Source: Avichristensenella sp031550095 (GTDB taxonomy: Bacteria > Bacillota > Clostridia > Christensenellales > Aristaeellaceae). From it: 6,285 nt of DNA. Both the position numbers and the translations under genes were made by a program. The stretch spans positions 1-6,285 of the forward strand of contig JAVBOX010000070.1 in the NCBI GenBank assembly GCA_031550095.1, written 5' to 3'. Below are positions 1 through 5,972 of the stretch, one piece after another. The notes below the pieces were generated by a model. The model was not told the origin of the DNA and did no database searches. It was given only the letters and a program-made list of their open reading frames with translations. Numbering within the stretch: the stretch's first letter is position 1; each line of letters begins with the position of its first letter.

Positions 1-331
1 GAAGAAGGGAATTGATATCGGTGATGGTGCCTAGGGTGGAGCGGGCGTTTCCGCCGAGCCGCTTTTGGTCGATGACGATGGCGGTGGAGAGGTTTTCGAT
101 GGCATCGGCGTCCGGTTGACGAAAGCGAGGCATGAAAAGCCGGACAAAGTTGGGAAATGTTTCGTTAAGCTGCCTCCCCGCCTCCTGGGCAAGGGTATCG
201 AAAACGATCGAGGACTTGCCGGATCCGGAAACCCCGGTGAAAATCGTCAGCTTTCCTTTGGGAATTCTAAGGCTGACGTTCTTGAGGTTGTTCTCCCGCG
301 CACCGGCAATTTCAATAAAACGTTGTTCCAT
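1..331 (-). CDS. UvrA-like ABC ATPase paralogue, N-terminal part (runs off the left edge)
   Basis: Reading leftward from ATG at 331-329 gives 110 open codons with no stop before the window edge. The protein begins MEQRFIEIAGARENNLKNVS, the classic UvrA N-terminus. Walker A (GVSGSGKSS) is at residues 33-41, followed by FDTLAQEAGRQLNETF, QPDADAIENLS and AIVIDQK, then the RSTLGTITDI block at about 97-106. The RQLNETF and DQKRLGGN wording is that of the shorter UvrA paralogues (UvrA2/DrrC-like, associated with DNA-damage or drug tolerance) rather than the housekeeping UvrA of excision repair, which reads RRYVESLSAYARQF here. A GGAGG eight bases before the ATG fixes the start; the ATG seven bases further upstream is out of frame. 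The UvrB-interaction region and second ATPase half lie outside the window, so a role in excision repair cannot be judged. Family very likely; exact function uncertain. Confidence 0.9.
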   Translation of the reverse strand, partial: MEQRFIEIAGARENNLKNVSLRIPKGKLTIFTGVSGSGKSSIVFDTLAQEAGRQLNETFPNFVRLFMPRFRQPDADAIENLSTAIVIDQKRLGGNARSTLGTITDINSLL

Positions 332-360
332 TTTTCATCCCTCCTTTGCAAAGGAAATGG

Positions 361-389
361 ATTGTACACAATGTCGCCTGGTTTGTCAA
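361..389 (-). promoter_or_regulatory. SigA-type promoter of the UvrA-like gene
   Basis: On the minus strand a perfect -35 TTGACA (389-384) is followed by a 17-base spacer and a -10 TACAAT (366-361, 5 of 6 to consensus). The predicted start of transcription is near 354, giving a leader of only about 22 bases that contains the AGGAGG ribosome binding site of the UvrA-like gene. Confidence 0.85.
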
Positions 390-409
390 GTGTTTTGAAA
401 ATGAATGCG

Positions 410-431
410 AGAATATTCAGAACATTCTGAA
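410..431. repeat. Operator-like inverted and tandem repeat upstream of the UvrA-like promoter
   Basis: A perfect inverted repeat TTCAGAA-CA-TTCTGAA occupies 416-431. It overlaps a tandem 9-mer, AGAATATTC (410-418) then AGAACATTC (419-427), which differ at one base. The GAATATTC palindrome at 411-418 is also part of it. The block lies about 20 bases beyond the -35 box, centred near -70 relative to the predicted start of transcription. That suits an activator or two-dimer regulator site. It does not match the Gram-positive LexA box (GAAC-N4-GTTC). The regulator is unknown. Confidence 0.5.
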
Positions 432-469
432 CCAAGCACCTCATCAGCACCCCCCGGAACCATGGGAAC

Positions 470-502
470 GTGGAAAATCGTCTCCGCCAGATGCCGGAGG
501 CG
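470..502 (-). terminator. Possible weak terminator hairpin downstream of the GntR gene
   Basis: CGTCTCCG (479-486) and CGGAGGCG (495-502) form an 8-bp stem with one G-U pair and an 8-base loop. Read on the minus strand, the direction of the GntR gene that ends at 652, the stem is followed by ATTTTCC, a short T run. It is 150 bases past the stop codon and the T run is poor, so this could equally be an unrelated hairpin. The rest of 432-651 shows no ORF or RNA gene that I can support. Confidence 0.3.
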
Positions 503-651
503 ACTTCTCAGGAGGATGCCGGTCTATGATAACGTCTTTGCCTTATCCATTCTGGCTGAAAATCAAATGAATTCGCCCTGGCATAAAAGCCGTTACAGAT
601 TTTCAGCTGATAATCGGTCTTCGCGAAAATTCGCCGCTTGGAGGGTATGGA

Positions 652-1386
652 TTAGTCCTTAGCCGGGCGTTTATAGCGTCCTTTCATGACGATCTCAAAC
701 TCGTAGCGTCCCCCGACGATGCTAGCATGATCCACATCCACGCTGACGCCGTCCTGATAACAGGTTCTGGAAAGGTATACCAAGGCGGTCCCCACGGGGA
801 CATCCAACATTTGCGCCTCCTCAAAGCTGGCGTTTTTCGCGGTGATGCGGTCCTGGGCAGCGTCGATGGCAATGCCGTAATGGTCATGAAGGAAGTCATA
901 CAGGCGGGTAAACTTGCCGCTAAAAGCTTCAATGCCAGGCACAAACTCCGGCTTTAGGTAGTTTTTCATGATGGCCAAGGGAACATTGTCGGCCATTTGA
1001 ATGCGCTGTACCCGCACCACCTCGCTTCCCTCCTGAACGCCAAGCTCTCCGGCCAGTTTCGCCTGAGCCCTCACCCGGTCGATGCGCATGTCCTTGGTGG
1101 TGACCCGGTATCCCCGCCTTTCCAGCGTTTCGGAGGTGGAGGTAACCACGTTCAGGTTCTGGCTGGTGGTATAGTCCAACACGACGGTGCCTCGCCCCTG
1201 CTTGGTTTCCAAGAACCCTTCCCGGGCAAGAATTTCCACCGCCTTGCGCACGGTGGTGCGGCTGACGGAAAAAAGCTTCTCCAGTTCAGATTCCGTGGGC
1301 AATAGCGTTCCGATGGCGTATTCACCCTCCAAAATGCATCGTTTCAATGCATTGTAAACCCGCATGTAGGCTTGCATCTTGGCCAT
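652..1386 (-). CDS. GntR-family transcriptional regulator, HutC/UTRA type
   Basis: The 244-residue protein has the usual HutC-subfamily length (about 235-250). An N-terminal winged helix-turn-helix covers about residues 6-72: the LLPTESELEKLFSVSRTTVR stretch (28-47) is the GntR signature, and the wing reads FLETKQGRGTVV (58-69). A UTRA effector-binding domain follows at about 90-235, with LGVQEGSEVVRVQRIQMADN, AIMKNYL and the YLSRTCYQDGVSVDVDHA strands. UTRA domains usually bind a sugar phosphate, amino sugar or related small molecule and release the repressor from DNA. The start at 1386 is supported by AAAGGAG six to seven bases upstream. The gene is divergent from the MFS transporter at 1800, so control of that transporter and of itself is the obvious inference, though the ligand cannot be told from sequence. 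Confidence 0.93.
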   Translation of the reverse strand: MAKMQAYMRVYNALKRCILEGEYAIGTLLPTESELEKLFSVSRTTVRKAVEILAREGFLETKQGRGTVVLDYTTSQNLNVVTSTSETLERRGYRVTTKDMRIDRVRAQAKLAGELGVQEGSEVVRVQRIQMADNVPLAIMKNYLKPEFVPGIEAFSGKFTRLYDFLHDHYGIAIDAAQDRITAKNASFEEAQMLDVPVGTALVYLSRTCYQDGVSVDVDHASIVGGRYEFEIVMKGRYKRPAKD

Positions 1387-1436
1387 GCTGATCTCCTTTG
1401 ATCTCGTCCCATGAAATGGACATCCAATTTTGCTAC

Positions 1437-1465
1437 ATTATGTTGATTTTCCATTCCTTTGTCAA
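1437..1465 (-). promoter_or_regulatory. SigA-type promoter of the GntR-family gene
   Basis: On the minus strand TTGACA (1465-1460), a 17-base spacer and CATAAT (1442-1437) form a strong promoter with a predicted start near 1430. The leader of about 44 bases contains an imperfect palindrome at 1406-1421 (core CCAT-GAA-ATGG) that could be an autoregulatory operator, but this is weak. No clear HutC consensus operator (GT-N-TA-N-AC) was seen. Confidence 0.8.
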
Positions 1466-1483
1466 GCGATGAAGCGGGCCGAA

Positions 1484-1512
1484 GGCTTGACAAGCCCCAA
1501 CGTGTCGATAAA
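1484..1512 (-). repeat. Left end copy of the GGCTTGACAAGCC repeat
   Basis: The core GGCTTGACAAGCC (1484-1496) is a perfect 6-bp-arm palindrome with one central base. With its flanks it shares the 15-base string AGGCTTGACAAGCCC (1483-1497) with the copy at 1713-1727. The minus-strand reading into 1512 continues with TTTATCGA, resembling TTTGTTGA of the right copy. Confidence 0.6.
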
Positions 1513-1522
1513 GTCGGCACGC

Positions 1523-1553
1523 TCGAACGGAATGCAATATGCATTCCGTTCGA
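1523..1553. repeat. Perfect 14-bp hairpin
   Basis: TCGAACGGAATGCA (1523-1536) and its exact reverse complement (1540-1553) flank a 3-base ATA loop. No T tract follows on either strand, so this is a structural repeat rather than a terminator. Confidence 0.85.
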
Positions 1554-1556
1554 CTG

Positions 1557-1574
1557 CACGGCCTTCCGGCCGTG
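1557..1574. repeat. Perfect 7-bp hairpin
   Basis: CACGGCC (1557-1563), loop TTCC, GGCCGTG (1568-1574). It sits only three bases after the 14-bp hairpin and belongs to the same cluster. Confidence 0.75.
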
Positions 1575-1618
1575 AAATGAATGTTTTCAGGAGAAAAGCC
1601 GCTTGAAAGCTCTCCGCC

Positions 1619-1637
1619 CGCCCGGCAAAGCCGGGCG
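1619..1637. repeat. Perfect 8-bp GC hairpin
   Basis: CGCCCGGC (1619-1626), loop AAA, GCCGGGCG (1630-1637). A weaker stem GGAGA (1590-1594) / TCTCC (1611-1615) lies just before it. Neither is followed by a run of T. Confidence 0.75.
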
Positions 1638-1649
1638 ATACGATTAAAT

Positions 1650-1673
1650 ATGAATGGGCTGCGGCCCCTTCAT
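1650..1673. repeat. Interrupted 9-bp hairpin
   Basis: ATGAA (1650-1654) pairs with TTCAT (1669-1673) and GGGC (1656-1659) with GCCC (1664-1667). A T-C mismatch separates the two stem parts and the loop is TGCG. Confidence 0.65.
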
Positions 1674-1697
1674 GCATCCCAGGTTGAGGTGCCGGGG

Positions 1698-1726
1698 TTT
1701 GTTGATGGTCTGAGGCTTGACAAGCC
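1698..1726 (+). repeat. Right end copy of the GGCTTGACAAGCC repeat
   Basis: The palindrome core is at 1714-1726, preceded by TTTGTTGATGGTCTGA. It is the counterpart of the unit at 1484-1512. The TTGACA inside the core (1717-1722) doubles as a candidate -35 box for the downstream transporter gene. Confidence 0.6.
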
Positions 1727-1745
1727 CGCGGCTTGCCCTCATTAT
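1717..1745 (+). promoter_or_regulatory. Candidate promoter of the MFS transporter, -35 inside the repeat
   Basis: A perfect -35 TTGACA (1717-1722) lies in the right repeat copy. After 17 bases comes CATTAT (1740-1745, 4 of 6 to the -10 consensus). Transcription would start near 1752, giving a leader of about 48 bases before the TTG start at 1800. Spacing is ideal but the -10 is only moderate. Confidence 0.5.
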
Positions 1746-1799
1746 GGTAGTGCCTCGGCCACAATGGGGTTTCGTCCCCGTGATAAAGGTGATGATGAA

Positions 1800-3035
1800 T
1801 TGTCCGCGCTTCAACCCACCCCCAAAGCTTCCCATGGTTCGGCTCTCGTGAAGGTAGGCTGGCTGACGCTCTGCTGCCTGGTGTATACCGGGGCGTACAT
1901 CGCCCGGGCGAACATTTCCTCGGGCTTTTCCATGATTTCTGGCCATTACGGCGTAAACGACGCCTATCTAGGCTCCCTGGGAAGCGCGTTTTTTATTTTT
2001 TACGCCTTTGGCCAGCTGATTAACGGCTATCTGGGTGACCGCCTCTCTCCCCGGCGCTTTGTGGCGTTTTCCCTGGTGGGCTCCATTTCCGCGTATGCCC
2101 TTGTCCTTATCATCGATCACCCCATTGTGCTGCTCGTCCTCTGGGGCGTCAACGGTCTTTTTCTCTCCATGCTCTGGGGCCCGATGCTCCGGCTTTTGTA
2201 CATGAAGTTCGGGGAAAGGCGCCGGGCGGATGTGGTTACCGTCATGGGCGCCGCGCCCATCGCCGGGTATTGCGTCTCATGGGTTTTTCTCGCGCCGGCC
2301 ATGCCCAAGCTGGGCTGGTCCGCTGCGTTTTGGATTCCCCTTACGCTCATCGGCCTCTGTTTTGTCGTATGGCTCATCATGCTTCGCTGGGATAAGCAGA
2401 GCATCGCCCCGGAATGGTCCGCCCGCCGCCTGAGCCTTTTGGAAACCCTGGCCTTTGTCCGCCGTAACCGGCTGCTTGGCACGATGATTCCCAGCCTGTG
2501 TCTCGGCCTCGTGAAGGAAAACATCGCCCTTTTAATGCCCGCCCTCTTCATTGGCTTCTTGAGCCGATCGCCGGAAAACGCATCCTGGCAGCTCCTGCTT
2601 TTGCCCATGGCCAATCTTGTTGGCCTTGTGCTGAGCCGCATCCTGGCAACCCCGCTAATCGTCCGGCCGAACCGCTCCCTGGCCATTACGTTTGCCTGCA
2701 TGGCGGGAGCCTGCGGGGTGCTTTTCGCTTTCCCGAATCAACCTGGGATGGCCTTCATAGCTCTTTTTGTGGTTGTGGCGCTGTCGTATCTGTGCTCCTG
2801 CATCGTCATCTCCTATATTCCGCTTTCCTATGCGGAGGATAACATGGTCTCCACCTTATCTGGCCTTTTCGATTTCTGCAACTACGCGGGCGCCGCCCTG
2901 TCCAGCGTGCTCCTTGGCGCCTTGTTGGCCCAGGGAAAGTGGTCGCTGACGGCCCTGATTTGGATGGGCTTCTGCTTGGCCGCTTGCCTGTGCACCGTCA
3001 TCTTTCAGCCCAAGCGGGCAAAACAAGGCGCGTAA
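1800..3035 (+). CDS. Major facilitator superfamily transporter, 12 TM
   Basis: From TTG at 1800 the product is 411 residues, a normal MFS length, with about 12 hydrophobic segments and a central cytoplasmic loop near the middle (about residues 200-225). The first membrane segment spans about residues 19-38. The MFS loop 2-3 signature appears as GYLGDRLSPRRF (76-87), with the Asp-Arg pair at 80-81. The overall look is reminiscent of the GlpT/UhpT (organophosphate:phosphate antiporter) branch, but the substrate is not identifiable. The frame stays open up to ATG 1581, but that stretch lies in the palindromic repeat cluster and reads as non-protein. TTG 1800 is preceded by AAAGGTGA (1785-1792) at good spacing, whereas ATG 1764 has no ribosome binding site. 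The gene diverges from the GntR-family regulator, its likely controller. Family firm; start moderately sure. Confidence 0.88.
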   Translation: MSALQPTPKASHGSALVKVGWLTLCCLVYTGAYIARANISSGFSMISGHYGVNDAYLGSLGSAFFIFYAFGQLINGYLGDRLSPRRFVAFSLVGSISAYALVLIIDHPIVLLVLWGVNGLFLSMLWGPMLRLLYMKFGERRRADVVTVMGAAPIAGYCVSWVFLAPAMPKLGWSAAFWIPLTLIGLCFVVWLIMLRWDKQSIAPEWSARRLSLLETLAFVRRNRLLGTMIPSLCLGLVKENIALLMPALFIGFLSRSPENASWQLLLLPMANLVGLVLSRILATPLIVRPNRSLAITFACMAGACGVLFAFPNQPGMAFIALFVVVALSYLCSCIVISYIPLSYAEDNMVSTLSGLFDFCNYAGAALSSVLLGALLAQGKWSLTALIWMGFCLAACLCTVIFQPKRAKQGA

Positions 3036-3037
3036 CG

Positions 3038-3316
3038 CCATGATACGCTGGATAGCCCGTGTCCACGACCGGATCCGCCCCTTTGGTGTGCAGGGAGGCG
3101 TTGCCGACGAAGTACACATACGTGCCGTGAGATCCTCCAGATAGCCAAGGCGGCCGCCTTTGGGCATCATTTCGCCCTAGATGGGCAGCATATCCTTCAG
3201 GGGAACCGGAACGGGTATCCCGTAGCCCAGCGTTTCCGAAAGCGGGCCTGTGCGGCCGGTTGGTTTACCCACACGTCGTAGGCATACGTCACCGCATCTG
3301 CGAATCCATCCGCCAT
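3038..3316 (-). pseudogene. Decayed minus-strand gene of unknown family
   Basis: Reading leftward, protein-like sequence jumps through different frames. MADGFADAVTYAYDVWVNQP begins at 3316. A frameshift near 3245-3250 leads to GPLSETLGYGIPVPVPLKDM, which is interrupted by an in-frame TAG at 3179-3177 and resumes as GEMMPKGGRLGYLEDL. A second shift near 3133-3137 leads to GTYVYFVGNASLHTKGADPV and then VDTGYPAYHG, running to the end of the transporter gene. The aromatic- and glycine-rich segments look like real protein, but no single frame spans them, so this is most easily read as a gene remnant. It has no visible start signal: the region before 3316 is the terminator hairpin, so the 5' part is probably lost. 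I do not recognise the family. Sequencing error could also cause the shifts. Confidence 0.55.
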
Positions 3317-3321
3317 AAATG

Positions 3322-3368
3322 AAAGGGCTGTCCCGCCAACAACCAAAGCTAGCGGACAGCCCTTTTTT
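3322..3368 (+). terminator. Strong intrinsic terminator between convergent genes
   Basis: AAAGGGCTGTCC (3322-3333) pairs perfectly over 12 bp with GGACAGCCCTTT (3354-3365). The plus strand then continues the T run to six (3363-3368). It ends plus-strand transcription coming from the MFS gene. On the minus strand the same stem is followed by TTTCATTTAT, so it may also stop the nucleotidase transcript that ends at 3421, making it partly bidirectional. Confidence 0.88.
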
Positions 3369-3420
3369 CGCTTTCTAACAAGATGCCCCCATTATCGTTT
3401 CGGGGGTCATGGGAAACCCC

Positions 3421-5034
3421 TTACTGGATGATGGTAATGCGGCCCTTGGGCTCCGCGTAATCGGCGCCGACTTTCCCGCCCAAAACGGTGGTCACGTAGT
3501 TGACCAAAGCATCCTCCAAGGATACGCCCGTCTTTGTGCCCGTGGTCTGATAGGCGTATCTGAAGACATAGTACGTGTCGCCGCCCGCCGCCGTAAAGTC
3601 GTTGGTGGCTATGGTGTACATGGCCTCAAGATCGAAAGGCTGGCCGCCGACGGTGGCAATGGTGATTCGGTTGCCAGGATTGGCGGGCTTATGATAGGTG
3701 GAATCCGGATAGAGCTCCCCATCCTCATAGGGCTTGGTGGTGTCCAGGGTAAACTCGATGCCGGCCACCTGGGGGAAAGCGCCGATGGCCTTGGGGATGG
3801 AGCAGGTGGCGGCCTCAAGAGCTTCCAAGAGCTCCGCGCCGGTGACGGTGATGGTGGTAACCTCATTGCCGAAGGGGAATACGGTCTTCATATCGTTCAT
3901 GGTAATATCGCCGACCTTGATGGAGGTGCGAATTCCGCCGCCATTGGTCAATGCCGCTACGACATGATCGCCCACCGCTTGCTGGGCCGACCAGAGAATG
4001 GCATCGCAGGCAAAGTCGCCCAGGTTTGTTTCCTGGGTGCGGACGCCGGGGTCACGCTCACCGTTCAGGTCAACCTCCGTCGTGGCGAAGACCGCCGCGA
4101 GTTGCTCGGTTACCTCGGCGTTGACACCGTTGACCAGCTCAGCCACCGCCGGATCCATGCCATTGTACAGGCTGGCGGTCAAGGTGGCGCCATCATAGAG
4201 AACCATGCCCAAATTTGCGCAGTACTCTCCCGTGCTCGTCAGGAGGGTGTCGCCTACTATTTTGCCCCCATCCATCTTGGTGTGGCTGTGGCCGTCGATG
4301 AACAGGTCGATGCCCGTGGTATTCTCAATGACATCAACGGAACGGTTGGGCGCACTTTCATCGTCAATGCCCAAATGGCCCAAGCAGACGATCAAATCGC
4401 AGTTCTCCGCTTTTAAGGCGTCAACCTGCGCCTGAGCGCAGGCATACAGATCCTTTTCCATGTCGAAGGCGATGCCCTTCACCTTATCCGGATGGGTTTT
4501 CGTCAGAGTTTCCGGGGAATCCAGACCGAATACGCCGATTTTCATGCCGTTGGGCATGTCAAAGATGACCCGCTCCTCAAAGACTGGCTCCCCGCTGATT
4601 TTGTCCTTGATGTTGGCGGCCAGCATGGGAAATTGGGCTTCTTCCCGGATCTGCTGCAGGTTGTCATAGCCCCAGTCAAACTCGTGGTTGCCGGGGGTCA
4701 TGGCATCATATCCCGCCGCGCTCATAAACTGCATGGCCGTTTTGCCATAGCTCATGTTGACGATGGGGGTGCCCTGGGAAGCGTCTCCGGCATCCAGGAG
4801 AAGAACGGAGGCACCTGTGGCTTCCAGATCCTTCTTGATTTGCGCGATAGCGGCATAACCAAGGATGCCTTTCGCAGAATCAGCCACCGCGCGACCATGT
4901 ATGTCGTTGGTGTGGAGGATGATGAGCGCCTCATTCAGGTTGATCGGCTCCGCGTTTTCCGCCGTTGCGGGCGTCATGAGGCCAAGCGCCATGATAAGCG
5001 CCAGCAACAGAGCCAGCAGACTTCTTCTTGCCAT
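3421..5034 (-). CDS. Secreted 5'-nucleotidase / 2',3'-cyclic phosphodiesterase family metallophosphatase (UshA-like)
   Basis: The complete 537-residue protein starts with a signal peptide (MARR, a long Leu/Ala core, likely cut after PATA at residue 25). It has no lipobox cysteine and no LPXTG-type anchor, so it should be released or loosely attached outside the membrane. The N-terminal calcineurin-like phosphoesterase domain (about 36-260) carries all metal ligands: HTNDIHG with D44 and H46, GDASQG with D84, GNHEFD with N116 and H117, LGHLG with H220, and GHSH with H249 and H251. The C-terminal 5'-nucleotidase substrate domain (about 325-500) shows ETNLGDF (335-341), NGGGIRTS (364-371), VFPFGN (385-390) and ATNDFTAAGGD (476-486). 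Such enzymes hydrolyse extracellular nucleotides to nucleosides and phosphate for uptake; exact substrate is uncertain. Length fits UshA/YfkN single-unit enzymes (about 520-550). An AAAGGATGG lies a little far (9-12 bases) from the ATG. It has its own promoter at 5110-5138. Confidence 0.95.
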   Translation of the reverse strand: MARRSLLALLLALIMALGLMTPATAENAEPINLNEALIILHTNDIHGRAVADSAKGILGYAAIAQIKKDLEATGASVLLLDAGDASQGTPIVNMSYGKTAMQFMSAAGYDAMTPGNHEFDWGYDNLQQIREEAQFPMLAANIKDKISGEPVFEERVIFDMPNGMKIGVFGLDSPETLTKTHPDKVKGIAFDMEKDLYACAQAQVDALKAENCDLIVCLGHLGIDDESAPNRSVDVIENTTGIDLFIDGHSHTKMDGGKIVGDTLLTSTGEYCANLGMVLYDGATLTASLYNGMDPAVAELVNGVNAEVTEQLAAVFATTEVDLNGERDPGVRTQETNLGDFACDAILWSAQQAVGDHVVAALTNGGGIRTSIKVGDITMNDMKTVFPFGNEVTTITVTGAELLEALEAATCSIPKAIGAFPQVAGIEFTLDTTKPYEDGELYPDSTYHKPANPGNRITIATVGGQPFDLEAMYTIATNDFTAAGGDTYYVFRYAYQTTGTKTGVSLEDALVNYVTTVLGGKVGADYAEPKGRITIIQ

Positions 5035-5109
5035 TGAGAGTTACCATCCTTTCTATTTATGCCTGTTGGGTTTTAACGGGCAGGAATAGCCAATATTTCA
5101 CCCGCGTCC

Positions 5110-5138
5110 ATGATAACAATTTAACAGATAGGCGTCAA
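5110..5138 (-). promoter_or_regulatory. SigA-type promoter of the 5'-nucleotidase gene
   Basis: Minus-strand TTGACG (5138-5133, 5 of 6), a 17-base spacer and TATCAT (5115-5110, 5 of 6). Predicted start near 5103, giving a leader of about 69 bases. It lies in the 129-bp gap after the HdeD-like gene, so the two minus-strand genes need not be an operon. No Pho box-like repeat was evident. Confidence 0.8.
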
Positions 5139-5163
5139 GATACGGTGAGCCATAAATGCGGTT

Positions 5164-5682
5164 TTAACGCTTGGCAAAGGCTAGGCAGACGGCGGAAATG
5201 CCCTGCCAGAAGAATACGCAGCCTAGAATAACCGAGAGGGTAAGCGCCGAGACCACGGGGGAAAACAGCAAGGAAAACCCGAAGAGAACCCCAAGAACGC
5301 CAATGGCGAGGATCCAGCCCCAGTCGTGGGAGCCCAGTTCTTTCAACGCAAAGGAACCGACGATGCGGTTCACCCCCGCCATCAAGATCCAGAAAGCGAA
5401 GACAAACGGCAGGGCGATGGTCATGGCTTCCGTGGCGCCCTGAGAGAATAACAGCCACAGCCCCAGCAAACAGGACAGGATTCCGCTGGCGAGGATCCAG
5501 CCGGACGCTTCGGCCTTGCTGAAGTACAGGTAGATTTCGTAGATGCCATAGAACAGGACGGCGGCCGACATAAAAAGCGCCAGGCTGACAAGCGAGGCGA
5601 TGGGGGTGGCAAAAACCCAGATGCCCATAATCGCCATCAGAACGCCGATGATAAAGGAGCACACGCGAGCGAAACCTTTCAT
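5164..5682 (-). CDS. HdeD/DUF308-family integral membrane protein
   Basis: The 172-residue product is almost entirely hydrophobic, with six membrane segments at about residues 8-25, 30-53, 61-79, 86-108, 120-138 and 143-167. They are arranged as three similar helix pairs with glycine-rich turns (for example FIIGVLMAIMGIWVF, ILASGILSCLLGLWLLF, ILAIGVLGVLFGFSLLF). This threefold pattern and the length are those of the HdeD/DUF308 family, named for the Escherichia coli acid-resistance membrane protein; the biochemical role in Firmicutes is unknown. The start at 5682 follows AAAGGCAGG at suitable spacing. A longer overlapping frame (5135-5734) is Arg/His-rich and is a shadow. No strong terminator separates it from the nucleotidase gene, so some read-through is possible. 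Confidence 0.85.
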   Translation of the reverse strand: MKGFARVCSFIIGVLMAIMGIWVFATPIASLVSLALFMSAAVLFYGIYEIYLYFSKAEASGWILASGILSCLLGLWLLFSQGATEAMTIALPFVFAFWILMAGVNRIVGSFALKELGSHDWGWILAIGVLGVLFGFSLLFSPVVSALTLSVILGCVFFWQGISAVCLAFAKR

Positions 5683-5739
5683 TTTTGACCTGCCTTTCTT
5701 GTATGCGTGGAATTGTTAAAAAGGATCCTGACAAGGCAA

Positions 5740-5768
5740 ATAATAGGATAAGTGCTAAATTATGTCAA
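5740..5768 (-). promoter_or_regulatory. SigA-type promoter of the HdeD-like gene
   Basis: Minus-strand perfect TTGACA (5768-5763), a 17-base spacer, then TATTAT (5745-5740, 5 of 6). The sequence upstream of the -35 (about 5769-5860) is strongly AT-rich with A/T tracts that could act as an UP element. The leader is about 50 bases. Confidence 0.85.
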
Positions 5769-5876
5769 GCAATTTGGGTGAATGTTTGTAAATGTTTTAT
5801 AAATGATATTTTTGTGTCAAAATTCGGAACTTATATTTACAGATGTATTTTCCTACACAAAAAAAGCCCTGTCGCA

Positions 5877-5906
5877 TTGCAAAAGGTGTGCCTTCTATGG
5901 TACAGT
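5877..5906 (+). promoter_or_regulatory. Candidate extended -10 promoter of purC
   Basis: TTGCAA (5877-5882, 4 of 6), 18 bases, then TACAGT (5901-5906, 4 of 6) preceded by TGG, giving an extended -10 TGn motif. The start of transcription would be near 5913, leaving a leader of about 135 bases before purC. It is weaker than the minus-strand promoters of the window but is the best plus-strand candidate. Confidence 0.5.
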
Positions 5907-5941
5907 ATTTGCCGGAAGCCGGATGGCAGGTTCTCGCAGCC

Positions 5942-5972
5942 GGACAAGCCGGGGGCATTGTCCTCAACCCCC
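5942..5972 (+). promoter_or_regulatory. Structured purC leader with competing hairpins
   Basis: GGACAA (5942-5947) pairs with TTGTCC (5958-5963) around a 10-base loop. The GGGGG in that loop (5951-5955) could instead pair with CCCCC (5968-5972), and the two foldings exclude one another. A short T run (5994-5998, in ATTTTTCC) follows. This could be a leader control element, but I could not match it to the guanine, PRPP (ykkC-2) or ZTP (pfl) riboswitch consensus, all of which are known to precede purine genes. Confidence 0.3.

Larger units (their letters stand above)
1484..1726. mobile_element. Composite palindromic element, MITE/REP-like, in the GntR-MFS gap
   Basis: This 243-bp non-coding block is packed with perfect hairpins and begins and ends with the same 13-base palindrome GGCTTGACAAGCC. 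The two end units, 1484-1512 (read on the minus strand) and 1698-1726 (plus strand), can be aligned without gaps over 29 bases at 20 identities, which is compatible with diverged inverted copies. Four further stem-loops lie inside. It encodes no transposase and no convincing protein, so it would be non-autonomous. Such hairpin clusters are common as dispersed intergenic repeats in gut Firmicutes. Mobility is inferred; neither a target duplication nor a second genomic copy can be seen here. Confidence 0.5.

Noticed and set aside
65..430. Plus-strand frame over the left edge
   Set aside because: It is the reverse-strand shadow of the UvrA-like gene, whose Walker A and UvrA signatures are clear on the minus strand.
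1406..1421. GntR operator palindrome in the GntR leader
   Set aside because: Only the CCAT-GAA-ATGG core is symmetric and outer bases need a bulge; too weak to call as a separate operator.
1484..1726. CRISPR array
   Set aside because: There are repeated palindromes, but only two unit copies about 200 bases apart, with no regular spacer spacing and no cas genes.
1462..1764. Minus-strand 100-codon frame across the palindrome cluster
   Set aside because: It reads straight through perfect hairpins, lacks a ribosome binding site and resembles no protein; it is better explained as repeat DNA.
3409..4416. Long plus-strand open frame (335 codons) opposite the nucleotidase
   Set aside because: It is antisense to a gene with all catalytic motifs intact. 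Its composition is Gly/Ala/Asp-rich, as expected from the mirrored codons, and it has no ribosome binding site or recognisable domain.
5135..5734. 199-codon minus-strand frame overlapping the HdeD-like gene
   Set aside because: Its product is rich in Arg, His and Pro without domain features, while the overlapping 172-residue frame gives a clean six-TM family protein with a proper ribosome binding site.
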